In this document: positions 32,378-43,137 of the stretch, one piece after another
Position numbering within the stretch: the stretch's first letter is position 1
How the letters are laid out: each line of letters starts with the position of its first letter
NCBI GenBank assembly: GCA_036785325.1
Contig: JAXIVH010000045.1
Location: 1,607,969 to 1,671,968 of the forward strand
DNA length: 64,000 bases
Direction of reading: 5' to 3'
DNA from: Urophycis tenuis
Lineage: Eukaryota > Chordata > Actinopteri > Gadiformes > Phycidae
Notes under the pieces: model-generated
What the model was told of the DNA's origin: nothing
Seen by the model: the letters and a program-made list of their open reading frames with translations, nothing else
Databases searched by the model: none
Program-made: the position numbers and the translations under genes

Positions 32378-34386
32378 GGCTATTATAATAATTATTATTA
32401 TTATTAAATAGCTGAGGTGCGCTTTTCCGGAGCGAGAGGCAACCGCATACAGCACAAATTTCGCACGCAGACAGAATGATTGTAGTATGCACATCTTTTT
32501 ATATTCATTTGTTGTCCAACCAAGGTTAGCCTACGTATCGTCTTCGGATTAAGTGTTGCGAGTTGCCAAATTTATTGTTTGTAGTTTGTGCGCGGTTCTT
32601 ATTATCCTTTCAAGGAAATTCACATCTTTAACATAACAATAAGACCGCACGGTAATGGGAAATAAGCTTTATTTATAATTAAAATATGATGCTGATGATG
32701 CTGTTAAATGTATTACGTTTTATGTTAAAAAAAACAGGATATGTCAACGGGCAGCACACCGAACAATGCAAACATCTGTGCGGCTGAAGTCCATATTCAG
32801 CCATTCAAAGGTCTCCCTGCTAAAGTGGATGCAGTTCATATACAGGTTGGTAAGCAAAACATTTGGGTGCTAAAAACTCACTGTCAAAGGGAAATTCGGC
32901 CCTTTTCAATGCAGAGCCCTGTCAAGATCACAGAGTGCTGTTGATAGGGAAAAGAATGAGAAAATTTTGTACAACATTTGGTAATTTTGATTAATTTAAT
33001 TTCAATTTCAATTTAACTTGTATCATATGTTGGCTTCAGCTGCAAGACCCAAATACTATTGCACTTGGTGACCTCAACAGAGCTGGTTGATTGAGCCATG
33101 TCATTCTCCCTCATGACAGGCCTAATCCCTCTTTTACTATAATTTTCTAAATATCCATCGTCATTCTCTTAGTATTTTTTTTTATTGTTATGGTTTATAT
33201 ATATAGGCGCAGTTTCAATGTACTCCCTCACAGATTTTGATACAAACGTATTCTAATTTATGCTATTAAATGTTTGTTATTGTTAGTCTATAGGGTGTTA
33301 TAGCATTTATAACATATAGTTGTCATCTACAGAAATTATATATCATACAGTATATGTATGTATGCATGATATTAACAATATGTTTTGTATTTGTCTTTGA
33401 AGATTTTCTCAGGGTCTAAGGCTCAGGCAGGTGGATATGATGCAAGACGGCATAGCAGCCAGCTCTGCCACTCTAAGCAAAATGGCCAAAAAAATAAGAG
33501 AAACATGTGTCTCCGCAATAGAGAGGATGAGAGCCCGAACAAGCCAGCATATTGGAGGGATAAGGCAATTTGTTGTTATTGACGAGAGTCTTTTTCGACA
33601 TAAAAGAAAGGTGAGTTGTAGTAATGGCAATATGTCAGTATTAGCCTACTATTATTAGGCTAGTATGAGTATCAATAGTATCAGTCAGTATATCATTGGG
33701 CAATTGAAATTGTATGTTCTACGGCCAAAAATGGCAAATGCTGAAATTTCATAATGAATGATTCACATCCTCTAATTTTTTTGGCATTATAGATGTGACA
33801 AACATTTTCCATGGAATTGCCTAATTGTAAAATTAAGTAGTTATGTATAGGTACAGTATATATAGTAAGGTATACTAATATATAATGCTGTTTATATCTG
33901 TTATTTTTGCAATATCTGCATTAGTATGGAAGAGGAAGAATGGCTGGAGGATGGAAGAGGAAGAAGTGGGTATTTGGGATGCTGGCTGTCAAACATGGAA
34001 AGTCCAGAAAGCCAATACTTCGGTTAGTGGAGAGAAGATCCCGGAGACACCTTGTCCCTCTAGTGGTCCACCATGTTAGACCTGGGACTTCTGTCATAAG
34101 TGATGAATGGCGGGCCTACCGTGTCCTCACAGCTTTGGGCTATGACCACTACACTGTCAACCATAGCAGGTGGTATGTGGATCCACACACAGGTGCACAT
34201 ACTCAGCATGTTGAGAGGGCCTGGAGAACATATAAAGAGCAAATATGGCGGCTGAGGGGCAACCGCACAGAAACATTGCTATCTGATCACCTGTCCGTGA
34301 TTGAGTGGAATGAATGGTTGGCCCTCAAACACCAACATGGTCCGTTTGGACGTCTGATTCATGACATTGCCAAGAAATACAAGTAG
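31852..34386 (+). CDS. Merlin/IS1595-type (ISXO2-like) transposase, four exons, intact frame
   Basis: Exons 31852-32027, 32738-32845, 33403-33610 and 33925-34386 (TAG) have GT/AG borders and matching phases (2, 2, 0 bases). They sum to 954 bases, giving 317 residues with no stop. The start is the first in-frame ATG; the frame is open further upstream, so it is provisional. Residues about 37-62 hold a zinc-ribbon remnant (MKCKICHHNM, then WICQR with one Cys of the second pair). The DDE core shows FVVIDESLFRHKRK (first Asp), KWVFGML, VISDEWRAYR (second Asp) and GAHTQHVERAW (Glu), as in Merlin elements and bacterial IS1595 transposases. An AATAAA lies at 34490-34496. Terminal repeats were not found, so it could be a domesticated gene rather than a live element. 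Confidence 0.85.
32280..32406 (+). repeat. L2-like LINE/SINE 3' tail with (ATT)n
   Basis: AAAGCACTCTGAGCTAC, then GAGTGCTATACAAATAAAG, is the familiar 3' tail of vertebrate L2-related LINEs and SINEs. An (ATT)n run follows at 32344-32378. It lies in intron 1 of the Merlin gene. Confidence 0.6.
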
Positions 34387-34599
34387 GCCTGGTCATAATT
34401 AAAAATTGCCACCTTTTCTAAAAATGTTGCTATAAATTGCAATTAATTATGTGCATGTTTGATGTACAGTAAGCAGTGTGCAAGGTTTCAATAAATTTGT
34501 AATTTTCCAGAAATTTGTGTGATGTGTACACCTTCTTTTAGAGGAAGAATGCCGACTTATAATTTATTTCAGTCCTGACAACCTAAATAATTCATTTGT

Positions 34600-35135
34600 A
34601 AGTGACTTACCAGCAATATTAACAAATGCATAATAAATATTTACAGGTGTTTAATAAATCATTTATTAAGTTAAAATAATGCATTCAAGATGGACTTATT
34701 CACACACAAACAAAACATGAATAAATATGTTTATTAATGATGAACTGATGATAAAAATTAAGGGGGAAAAGATAACTTAGACGTAACCAATGCTAAATAA
34801 ATGCTTACTAGAGGGTCGTTAAATAGCCATATTCACCACACACAAAACATTAACAGATATGTTTGTTAATGATTAACTGATGAAAAAATAATTAAGGGAA
34901 AAATGATTAACAAAGAGTTAACTAAGACTTACCAATGCTTAATAAATGCGTAATAGGATTAGTTAGATAGCCATATTCATCACACACAAACCATTAATAA
35001 ATGTGTTTAATGATGACTAACTGATGCTTAACAATTAAGGGACAAATGATTAACAAAGTATTTGATAAGACTTAACCAATGGCTTAATAAATGCTTAAAA
35101 TGGAGTAGTTATTATAAAGTGCTACCTGAACATTT
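34600..35135. repeat. Minisatellite, period about 142 bp, three to four units
   Basis: Units share TATTCA(T/C)CACACACAAA, AATGATTAACTGATG, AATTAAGGG and TAACCAATGCTTAATAAATGC. They begin near 34689, 34830 and 34973, with a partial unit before. The array ends in TTATAAAGTGCTACCTG. Confidence 0.7.
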
Positions 35136-35275
35136 ACTTTAAAGTTGTTCCCGGGCCCTGTCCTGCTCTCAGCAGCATATTCACACACGAGTATGACGAT
35201 ACAGAATACGCTCATCCCATTGGTCGAGGTACTGTCGCTCAGATCGGAGAAGATAGCGGAAGACAACAAAGCAGC

Positions 35276-35464
35276 ATGGGTGACGCTGACAGTGACACAG
35301 ATGCCCGCACTGCTTTACGGGGCAGTAGGAGTACTAGTCCCATAATTGCTGCTCCTTCGAGCAGCAATTATGGGACTAGAAAACAGAAAAGGATGCAAAA
35401 ATACATAGAGCAATTGGAAAAAGGAAACTCCTGGGTGGAAAAAAAGCACAATAACATCTCTTAA
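35276..35464 (+). pseudogene. hAT-like zinc-finger gene, exon 1 (left half, split by Kolobok)
   Basis: ATG 35276 opens a frame (MGDADSDTDARTALRG) that ends KYIEQLEKGNSWVEKKHNN at the TTAA target of the Kolobok insertion. Joined across the element, the frame continues in register into the zinc finger at 51380. The target TTAA itself puts a TAA codon in this frame, so the gene was probably already dead when hit. A 46-base perfect hairpin (35334-35379) lies inside the coding stretch. See the parts at 51380-51547 and 53184-55121. Confidence 0.6.
35334..35379. repeat. Perfect hairpin, 21-bp arms, CTTC loop
   Basis: CTAGTCCCATAATTGCTGCTC and its exact reverse complement around CTTC. The base CTAGTCC and an apex reading CTTCGAG also occur in the hairpin at 18580-18612. 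Confidence 0.92.
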
Positions 35465-35774
35465 AGGGGACATATTAAGCAAAACTCACTTTTTGCGGGC
35501 TTTTGTGTTCATATTTGGGTCTCTACTGTTAGGGTATAAACACTCCAAGCGCGAAAATTTTTTCCATCCGTTTACTTAGTCAGTAGAGAAACTTTGGTGT
35601 CCAGAAACACAACCCTGCTGTGAGCCATTTGGTTTGGTCCCCTATCCTAACGACACAATAGGGAAATTTGCATAGAACCACTCCCACCTGTCAAGCCCAC
35701 ACCCTCTAAATTTGTTGAAGATCCGCCATCTTTGATCAGCTGGTTTTCTTACGAGCATCGAGCACAAGAGCGCT

Positions 35775-37160
35775 ATGGCTACAGGCAAGTCACACATGAA
35801 GTGTTGCGTTGTTGGCTGGCTGCATAGAGCCACACAAATCCTTCCATTTTCAAGAACTGCGTGGCTTGATTTAATTTTTGATGGCCATGTCCCTGCAACA
35901 ATAGGCAAGAATCTTGCGGTTTGTGCAAACGACTTTACAGCAGACTGCTTTGAAAACCTTGGACAGTATATAGCTGGATTCGCCAGCACACTTCGCCTGA
36001 CGGTGGTCTCTGTACCTTTTGTCCGTGTCAAGTCAGCAGATGGAGATGTAAGTACTTGAGTTTCGTGTTTCTGTCGCAGTTGAGCATGAACTAGCATGTT
36101 CTTATTTTGCCATTTAGCCAAAGCCAACGTTACTGCTAGCCCTGCACCTGCTTAGAATGTTTCTCTCCATTCCATAAAGCAAAGCAGTTCAACGCCGATC
36201 AATTTATACCTTGATAATTTCTGACAGTAATGCTTGTTAAAATGTTGTCTAGCAGGGTTGGAAATTAACTTTTATAAATATGAACATTTACCACATTTTG
36301 CCACTTGGTAAAACCCACCAGCCACTCACTCAGGTAAACATGGTGGTAATGTTGTATTTGTTTACATGTTGTCTAAACTGAACTTAAATATTATGTTATC
36401 CACAATGGATGCGGCCAGCAAGTAAAAGCCCTTGGTCTAGGCTAACGTTTGCCCCCACTTCCAGACCTCATCGTTAGAGTCGTTTCACAGCGTCATCTTG
36501 GAATTTGCTCCTAAAAATGTAGTGTTTCCATTCCTTGAGATGCTTTTCAGGTAAAGGAAACTTTCATCACACAGAATGTTGATGATTTGTACATTCCATT
36601 ATTTTCATGTTTGGTTTTGTCTTTACTGTACAAGACTCTACCTGGCTGCTCTACATTACAATGAGAATGCTGATCAAGACCAGGCCACCTCATCCTCTGG
36701 AGAACCTCTCTACAGAATGCATTTCCCAAAGGCCAGGAAGGGAGAGTGCAGGGTGAAACCCATCAAAACCGAGACAACATTTGGTAAGTTATACTTTAAA
36801 ATTATTCAACAATAAGATACATTTTGTACACATACATTTTTGTACATTTTGCATGCTATTGCACTTTAGTATCTTCATGCTAAATAAAACAATAACTAAT
36901 TGAAAAATGAATAATTAAATAGTTGAGAAACGATGTACATAGTTACAGAATTGTTTGTGATTGTCAAATATTGAACAGAATATGTGGAAGACTTGATGGG
37001 CCTCATCATGGGCCCAGTCTTTGAAGACCCAGCAGCATACAGGGAGGACGTTCTGAAAATCCACATCCCTCCAGACCTTTCTTCAGAGTTTGAACATTCA
37101 GAGAAGGAGGAGGTGATCGCCAGCTATGTCTCTCACTTCAATCGGGGGGAGAAAGTCTGA
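35775..37160 (+). CDS. Kolobok THAP protein lacking the transposase core, four exons in frame
   Basis: Exons 35775-36047, 36465-36550, 36635-36783 and 36979-37160 (TGA) have GT/AG borders; phases carried are 0, 2 and 1, and all match. They sum to 690 bases, giving 229 residues with no stop. Exon 1 is a THAP-like C2CH zinc finger (KCCVVGW, SRTAWLDLIF, VCANDFTADCFENLGQYIAGFA, RLTVVSVP). Its usual His in the NHFT motif is Asp here. Exons 2-4 match the C-terminal end of fish Kolobok-type transposases as I recall it (LESFHSVILEFAPK, RLYLAALHYNENADQDQA, HFPKARKGECRVKP, EYVEDLMGL). The DDE region normally between them is missing. The product would keep a damaged DNA-binding domain and no catalysis. 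Confidence 0.65.
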
Positions 37161-37499
37161 AACCCACATATTGTCCTTAGCTGTCAGGAAACTCCACGAA
37201 CACGAAGGACCACACATGTCGGGATGGCGACCCTTATTCTGCGTCCAAGGAATCCCCAACACCAACTCACAAGGCTTCTGTAGGCAAGATACTATGGAAG
37301 ATATTAACCAAGTTAAGACTAGTACAATTGTTGGGTTTTCCATGTAAAGCATGAACTAACTGTGGAAGGAAACAGATGGCCACTCATAGATACCTCCCTG
37401 TGTTCAACTCAAGGTACACTTCCTGGTTCACCCCATGTTATCTTTAAGGTGCCTGTTTAAATGCTTAGTGGAAAAAACAGACACAATTGGAGGAAGGGG
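37161..37499. other. Kolobok remnant before gypsy copy B
   Basis: No coding signal is seen after the THAP-protein stop. The sequence runs up to AGGGG, the left target duplication of gypsy copy B, and may include part of an older LTR whose other part lies at 43138-43400. Confidence 0.35.
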
Positions 37500-38026
37500 T
37501 GTCATGAGCTTTCTCTCTCAGCTCTGTTTGATCAGCCACACCTGTATCTACTCCTGCAATCATTAACCTGCCAGCTGCACTGCATTCCCTGTTCATCTCC
37601 CTCTGTATATAAGCCCTGTTTTTCAGTACCTCCTTGTCAGACCGTCTGCAAACCAGTACCTGTTACCCTGCCTGTCTTCATACGCCTCTGACTCTTACCT
37701 GTGATATCGGACCTGCTCAACTACGTCTTTGATCTTCTGCCCCGGTAACCGTGACCTGCCTTCTGCCTTATGACTACGAATACTGCCTAGCCCTTGCCTG
37801 TACCACTGCTACCATTCCATCTGCCAGCTTTCCTCTCCCTCGGCTGTGTGTGTCTTTACCCAGTGACTCCAGCCCATCATCGAGCCTGCCCTGGAACCCA
37901 CCCCGCCATCTCAGTGAGACGCCACTCAGCTCTGGAAACACACACATACACCCCCTTTCCCCAAATCCTTCAATAAACTGTTTAACGTGACGCTCTTGTG
38001 GTCCTCTTCCTGTTTGGTGTCTGACA
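37500..38026 (+). repeat. 5' LTR of gypsy copy B
   Basis: TATATAA at 37606-37612 and AATAAA at 37972-37977. The self-complementary GTCAGACCGT lies at 37636-37645, with its primer-site partner at 38029-38038. Confidence 0.93.
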
Positions 38027-38043
38027 GAACGGTCTGACCAAAC

Positions 38044-39070
38044 ATGGACCCAGCGCACATCCCACCCAGCATGGAACCCGACGAACCTGAACAACCCACC
38101 GCCATGCAACGCCTGGAACACACAGAGAGAGAGGTTAACCGCATGAGTGGTGACATTGCCTCCCTGCTCCAGGTCGGCCATCAACAGCAACAGCAATTCC
38201 AGCAGCAACAGCAACAGATTCAGCAGCAGCAACAACGCCTTGCCATGACTATTCAACTTCTCACCAACCTTACTCCTCCGTCAGCTTCAGCCAGTCTGCC
38301 CACCGGCCCAGCCCCCGAGTCATCTGCCCTGGTCACTGCCGCCGCTGTTGCTGGATCCCCAGAACCCAAGATTGGCAATCCAGAGCGGTTCAATGGTGAT
38401 CCAACTCAGGTACGGGCGTTCCTTACGAGCTGCCGTGTCCAGTTTAGCCTGCAACCCAGAACCTTTGCCACTGAAGGGGCTAAGGTTGGTTATGTGATCA
38501 CTCACCTGACGGGACGGGCTCGACTGTGGGGAACGGCTGAGTTCGAGCGCCAGACCCCTGCATGTGCTACCTTCGACCTGTTCGCCGAAGGGATGCTTGG
38601 GATCCACAACAGCTGAGGCATCACAGACCCTGATGAGTATTCGCCAAGGCAGAAGGACCGTGGCGGATTACTCCATCGATTTTCGAACCATGGCCAGTCG
38701 GAGCTCCTGGAACATGGAGGCGTTGGTGGATGCGTTCCTCCACAGCCTGGCGGACTACATAAAGGATGAGTAACCCTCCACCCTCGACGAAGCCATTGCT
38801 CTGGCTGTCCGCATCGACCGCCGGATCCAGGCCCGTCGTCGAGAGAGAGGGCGCAACAGTCCATCCACCAGCACACGGAGCAGCCCGACTGCTCTCCCGT
38901 CTTCTCCTGCCACATCATCTGACCAGCCTGAACTGATGGAAATCGGCCGCGCCTCCCTAACCCCTACAGAGCGCCAGCGACGCATCACCTCTAACCTGTG
39001 TCTGTACTGTGGCGGTGATGGGCATCGAGTCGCCGCCTGTCCAGTAAAAGCCGGAGCTCACCGGATGTAG
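38044..39070 (+). pseudogene. gag: Gag of gypsy copy B, broken by two short deletions
   Basis: Identical in layout to the intact gag of copy A up to residue about 184. A 14-base deletion at about 38596 then shifts the frame to a stop at 38614. A 15-base deletion at about 38770 creates GAG TAA. Both deletions have short matching bases at their borders, as expected for replication slippage or end joining. The CCHC knuckle at the end (LCLYCGGDGHRVAAC) is preserved but out of reach. Confidence 0.92.
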
Positions 39071-39090
39071 GAGGAATCCGGCTGAGCTCA

Positions 39091-42000
39091 ATGAACATTC
39101 AGTCCTCCATCAATCGTAAAACCCTGATCCAAGTCTGTCTTTACCTGTCTGATACAACCCACACTCTGGCAGCCCTGGTGGACTCTGGCGCAGAAGCAAA
39201 CATTATGGACACAGAACTTGCTCGTCAGCTGGGCTTGGAAAGCCACCCCTTGTCCGCTCCCGTTCCAGCCCGGGGCCTGGACGGTCACGTACTCGGCACA
39301 GTTACCAGCATCACAGCCCCCATCTCTATGTTGGTGTCAGGCAACCACCAAGAGACCATCCGCTTCCACCTACTCTGCTCTCCGGGTCAACCCCTAATCC
39401 TGGGCCACCCATGGCTCCGTCTCCACAATCCTCACCTCGACTGGGCCTCCGGTACTGTCAAAGAGTGGGGAGATGACTGCCACTTGACCTGTTTGCGTGC
39501 TGCCTCGCTGCCCACCAGCCCAATACCCCCCAGCACTGCCCCTGACATTTCTAACGTTCCTGAATGCTACCATGGCCTCCGGCAAGTGTTCAACAAGACC
39601 AAAGCCACATCTCTGCCCCCACACCGTCCGTATGACTGCGCCATTGACCTTCTCCCTGGATCTGCTCCACCTAAGGGTCACCTCTACTCACTGTCTCCTC
39701 CAGAAAGAAAGGCCATGGAGGATTACATCAGGGACTCCCTAGCAGCTGGAATCATCCGCCCGTCTTCTTCTCCTGCTGGTGCCGGGTTCTTCTTTGTGGG
39801 AAAGAAGGACGGTTCCCTTCGGCCCTGCATTGATTACCGAGGTCTGAACGACGTCACAGTGAAGAACCGGTATCCTCTGCCCTTACTCACCTCTGCTTTT
39901 GAGCTGCTCCAGGGATCCACAGTTTTCACTAAACTGGACCTTCGTAATGCGTACCACCTAGTGCGCATACGAGAAGGCGACGAGTGGAAAACTGCATTCA
40001 ACACCCACACCGGCCACTATGAGTACCGGGTAATGCCATTTGGCCTCACCAACGCACCAGCGGTATTCCAGGCTCTGGTGAACGATGTGCTGCGGGACAT
40101 GCTGAATAAATTCATCTTCGTGTACCTGGACGACATCTTGATCTTCTCCAGAACTCTGTCTGAACACACTCGTCATGTCCAACTGGTCCTCCGTCGCCTC
40201 CTGGAGAACTCCCTCTATGTCAAAGCAGAGAAGTGCGAGTTCCATGTTCAGTCTGTGTCATTCCTGGGATACATCGTGGCTGAGGGAAATATCCAGATGG
40301 ACCCCGCAAAGGTCTCTGCAGTTACTTTCTGGCCAGTTCCGGAGAATAGGAAGAAGTTGCAACAGTTTCTTGGCTTTGCCAATTTCTACAGGAGATTCAT
40401 CCGGAACTACAGCACCGTCGCCGCTCCCCTCACCGTTCTGACCAGTATCAAACACCCCTTTGTCTGGACCCCAGAGGCTAACAAAGCCTTTCAGACCCTC
40501 AAGGCCCGCTTCACCACGGCTCCCATCCTTCTGATGCCGGATGCAGACCGACAGTTCGTTGTCGAGGTGGATGCCTCGGACATGGGAGTCGGGGCCATAC
40601 TTTCTCAACGGGCAGTGGAGGACAACAAGTTGCACCCCTGTGCATTCTTTTCCCGTCGGCTTTCACCTGCAGAGCGCAATTATGACATTAGAAACTGTGA
40701 GCTTTTGGCCGTCAAGCTTGCCCTGGAGGAGTGGCGTCACTGGCTGGAGGGGTCCACGGTCCCGTTCCTGGCCTGGATAGATCACAAAAACCTCGAATAC
40801 ATCCGCACTGCCAAGCGCCTCAACTCCAGACAATCCCGCTGGGCCTTGTTTTTCACCAGATTCAACTTCACCCTGTCATACCGCCCAGGTTCACGTAATA
40901 CCAAGCCGGATGCTCTCTCCCGCCAGTTCCAGAAGGATGACACTCCTTCCCAGGAACCTGCACCCATCCTGCCTGATCCCTGTATCATAGCTGCTCTGAC
41001 CTGGGATGTTGAGGAAGAGGTTCAAGAGGCTCTCCGTGACCATCCCGGCACCAGTGCATGCCCTGATGGCCGTCTCTTCGTCCCTGAAAACTTGAGATCC
41101 CGGGTCATACAGTGGGGACACAACTCCCGCCTTGCCTGCCACCCGGGTTCAGCCCGCACCTGCCATCTCCTTGCCCAGCGCTTCTGGTGGCCTTCCTTGA
41201 GAAGGGATGTCAGAGAATTCGTCCGTGCTTGCCTCACCTGCAACCGGAACAAATCCTCCAACCGGCCCCCTGCTGGATTACTCCAGCCTCTGCCTGTGCC
41301 CACACGACCCTGGTCCCATGTCTCCCTGGACTTTGTAACAGGCCTGCCCCCATCGGATGGAATGACTGTCATTCTCACTGTGGTTGACCGGTTCAGCAAG
41401 ATGGCGCACTTCATTCCCCTCCCGAAGCTGCCATCTGCTAGAGAGACTGCCCAGGTTGTGGTGGATCATGTCTTCCGTCTACACGGGCTGCCCAGGGACG
41501 TTGTCTCAGACAGAGGCCCACAATTCACCTCCTCATTCTGGAAGGAGTTCTGCCATCTTCTAGGGGCCACAGTCAGTCTCACCTCTGGATTTCATCCCCA
41601 GTCCAATGGTCAGTCAGAGCGGGCGAACCAGGAACTGGAGAAGGCGCTCCGATGCATGGCTTCCTGTAAGCCCCGGGCCTGGGCGCAACAACTGACATGG
41701 GTAGAGTACGCCCACAACTCCCTCACCTGTTCTGCCACTGGTATGTCACCGTTTCAGTGTGTGTATGGTTACCAGCCCCCTCTGTTCCCCAGCCAGGAAG
41801 GAGAGGTTTCCTGCCCATCTGCCTTCGCCCATGCTCGCCGATGCCGCCGCACCTGGTCACAAGCCCGTACCACACTACTCAAGTCAGTGACCAGCTATGC
41901 CACTGGGGCTAACCGTCGGAGGACGCCAGCACCCACTTACCATGTTGGCCAGAAAGTGTGGCTGTCAGCCAAGGACCTGCCGCTGAGGGTGGAATCACGT

Positions 42001-42525
42001 AAGCTAGCACCTTGGTTCCTCGGCCCATTCCCTATCCAGAGGGTCATCAGTCCAACCGCAGTCCAGCTCCAGTTGCCAGCTTCCATGAAGGTGCATCCCA
42101 CTTTCCATGTTTCGAAAGTCAAACCAGTGCATGTAAGTCCGCTGGTTCCAGCGGCACCTCCTCCTCCTCGCCTCATTGACGGTGGGCTGGTGTACACCGT
42201 TCGACGCCTACTTCAGTCCAGACGGAGGGGTAGGGGCCTCCAGTATCTCGTCGACTGGGAGGGCTATGGGCCTGAGGAGAGAATCTGGGTGCCGACCAGT
42301 CGAATTGTGGACCGGACTCTCATCGCCGACTTCCACCGTCTGCATCCGGACCAGCCTGCCATCCGTCGGGGTCGTCCAAAGGGGTCCCGTCGCTCCTCCT
42401 GCCCAGTTTCTGACCCTGTGTCTGGCCCGGATCCTGACCTGGACCCTGCCCTGGCCCCTGATGGCACCTCTCAGACCCCCTCGGAGGATGAGGCCATGGA
42501 GTCTGACCGCTCAGAGGAGTTCTGA
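39091..42525 (+). CDS. pol: Pol of gypsy copy B: protease, RT, RNase H, integrase, chromodomain, intact
   Basis: The polyprotein is 1144 residues from ATG 39091. Protease LVDSGAEANIMD is near residue 31. Reverse transcriptase has KKDGSLRPCIDYRGLN, KLDLRNAYHLV and VYLDDILIF near 344. RNase H shows VEVDASDMG and TKPDALSRQ. The integrase has an HHCC finger from residue about 675, then SLDFVTGLPP (747), VSDRGPQF (807) and NGQSERANQELE (843). The chromodomain at about 1033-1085 (YLVDWEGYGPEERIWVP) may steer integration to marked chromatin, as in other chromoviruses. All catalytic Asp and Glu positions are present. No lesion was found; one Arg-to-Cys type change (NREL to NCEL) in RNase H separates it from copy A. 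Confidence 0.93.
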   Translation: MNIQSSINRKTLIQVCLYLSDTTHTLAALVDSGAEANIMDTELARQLGLESHPLSAPVPARGLDGHVLGTVTSITAPISMLVSGNHQETIRFHLLCSPGQPLILGHPWLRLHNPHLDWASGTVKEWGDDCHLTCLRAASLPTSPIPPSTAPDISNVPECYHGLRQVFNKTKATSLPPHRPYDCAIDLLPGSAPPKGHLYSLSPPERKAMEDYIRDSLAAGIIRPSSSPAGAGFFFVGKKDGSLRPCIDYRGLNDVTVKNRYPLPLLTSAFELLQGSTVFTKLDLRNAYHLVRIREGDEWKTAFNTHTGHYEYRVMPFGLTNAPAVFQALVNDVLRDMLNKFIFVYLDDILIFSRTLSEHTRHVQLVLRRLLENSLYVKAEKCEFHVQSVSFLGYIVAEGNIQMDPAKVSAVTFWPVPENRKKLQQFLGFANFYRRFIRNYSTVAAPLTVLTSIKHPFVWTPEANKAFQTLKARFTTAPILLMPDADRQFVVEVDASDMGVGAILSQRAVEDNKLHPCAFFSRRLSPAERNYDIRNCELLAVKLALEEWRHWLEGSTVPFLAWIDHKNLEYIRTAKRLNSRQSRWALFFTRFNFTLSYRPGSRNTKPDALSRQFQKDDTPSQEPAPILPDPCIIAALTWDVEEEVQEALRDHPGTSACPDGRLFVPENLRSRVIQWGHNSRLACHPGSARTCHLLAQRFWWPSLRRDVREFVRACLTCNRNKSSNRPPAGLLQPLPVPTRPWSHVSLDFVTGLPPSDGMTVILTVVDRFSKMAHFIPLPKLPSARETAQVVVDHVFRLHGLPRDVVSDRGPQFTSSFWKEFCHLLGATVSLTSGFHPQSNGQSERANQELEKALRCMASCKPRAWAQQLTWVEYAHNSLTCSATGMSPFQCVYGYQPPLFPSQEGEVSCPSAFAHARRCRRTWSQARTTLLKSVTSYATGANRRRTPAPTYHVGQKVWLSAKDLPLRVESRKLAPWFLGPFPIQRVISPTAVQLQLPASMKVHPTFHVSKVKPVHVSPLVPAAPPPPRLIDGGLVYTVRRLLQSRRRGRGLQYLVDWEGYGPEERIWVPTSRIVDRTLIADFHRLHPDQPAIRRGRPKGSRRSSCPVSDPVSGPDPDLDPALAPDGTSQTPSEDEAMESDRSEEF

Positions 42526-42605
42526 CCCTCCGCCGGCTCCCCCTCCGCCCGCCCAGTTTGATGTTTTTTGGGGACTTCTGGGGCCGTCCCTTAGGGGGGG
42601 GGTTC

Positions 42606-43132
42606 TGTCATGAGCTTTCTCTCTCAGCTCTGTTTGATCAGCCACACCTGTATCTACTCCTGCAATCATTAACCTGCCAGCTGCACTGCATTCCCTGTTC
42701 ATCTCCCTCTGTATATAAGCCCTGTTTTTCAGTACCTCCTTGTCAGACCGTCTGCAAACCAGTACCTGTTACCCTGCCTGTCTTCATACGCCTCTGACTC
42801 TTACCTGTGATATCGGACCTGCTCAACTACGTCTTTGATCTTCTGCCCCGGTAACCGTGACCTGCCTTCTGCCTTATGACTACGAATACTGCCTAGCCCT
42901 TGCCTGTACCACTGCTACCATTCCATCTGCCAGCTTTCCTCTCCCTCGGCTGTGTGTGTCTTTACCCAGTGACTCCAGCCCATCATCGAGCCTGCCCTGG
43001 AACCCACCCCGCCATCTCAGTGAGACGCCACTCAGCTCTGGAAACACACCCATACACCCCCTTTCCCCAAATCCTTCAATAAACTGTTTAACGTGACGCT
43101 CTTGTGGTCCTCTTCCTGTTTGGTGTCTGACA
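42606..43132 (+). repeat. 3' LTR of gypsy copy B
   Basis: Starts after a G9 polypurine run and TTC, and ends GTCTGACA before AGGGG. Confidence 0.93.
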
Positions 43133-43137
43133 AGGGG

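Larger units (their letters stand above)
37500..43132 (+). mobile_element. Chromodomain Ty3/gypsy retrotransposon, copy B
   Basis: LTRs at 37500-38026 and 42606-43132 (527 bp each) differ at about one visible base (CACACACATAC versus CACACCCATAC). AGGGG flanks the element exactly (37495-37499 and 43133-43137). Length is 5633 against 5666 bp in copy A. Four indels explain the 33-base difference: -14 and -15 in gag, +2 and -6 in pol. Pol is intact; gag is broken. It was inserted into the Kolobok element. Confidence 0.95.
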
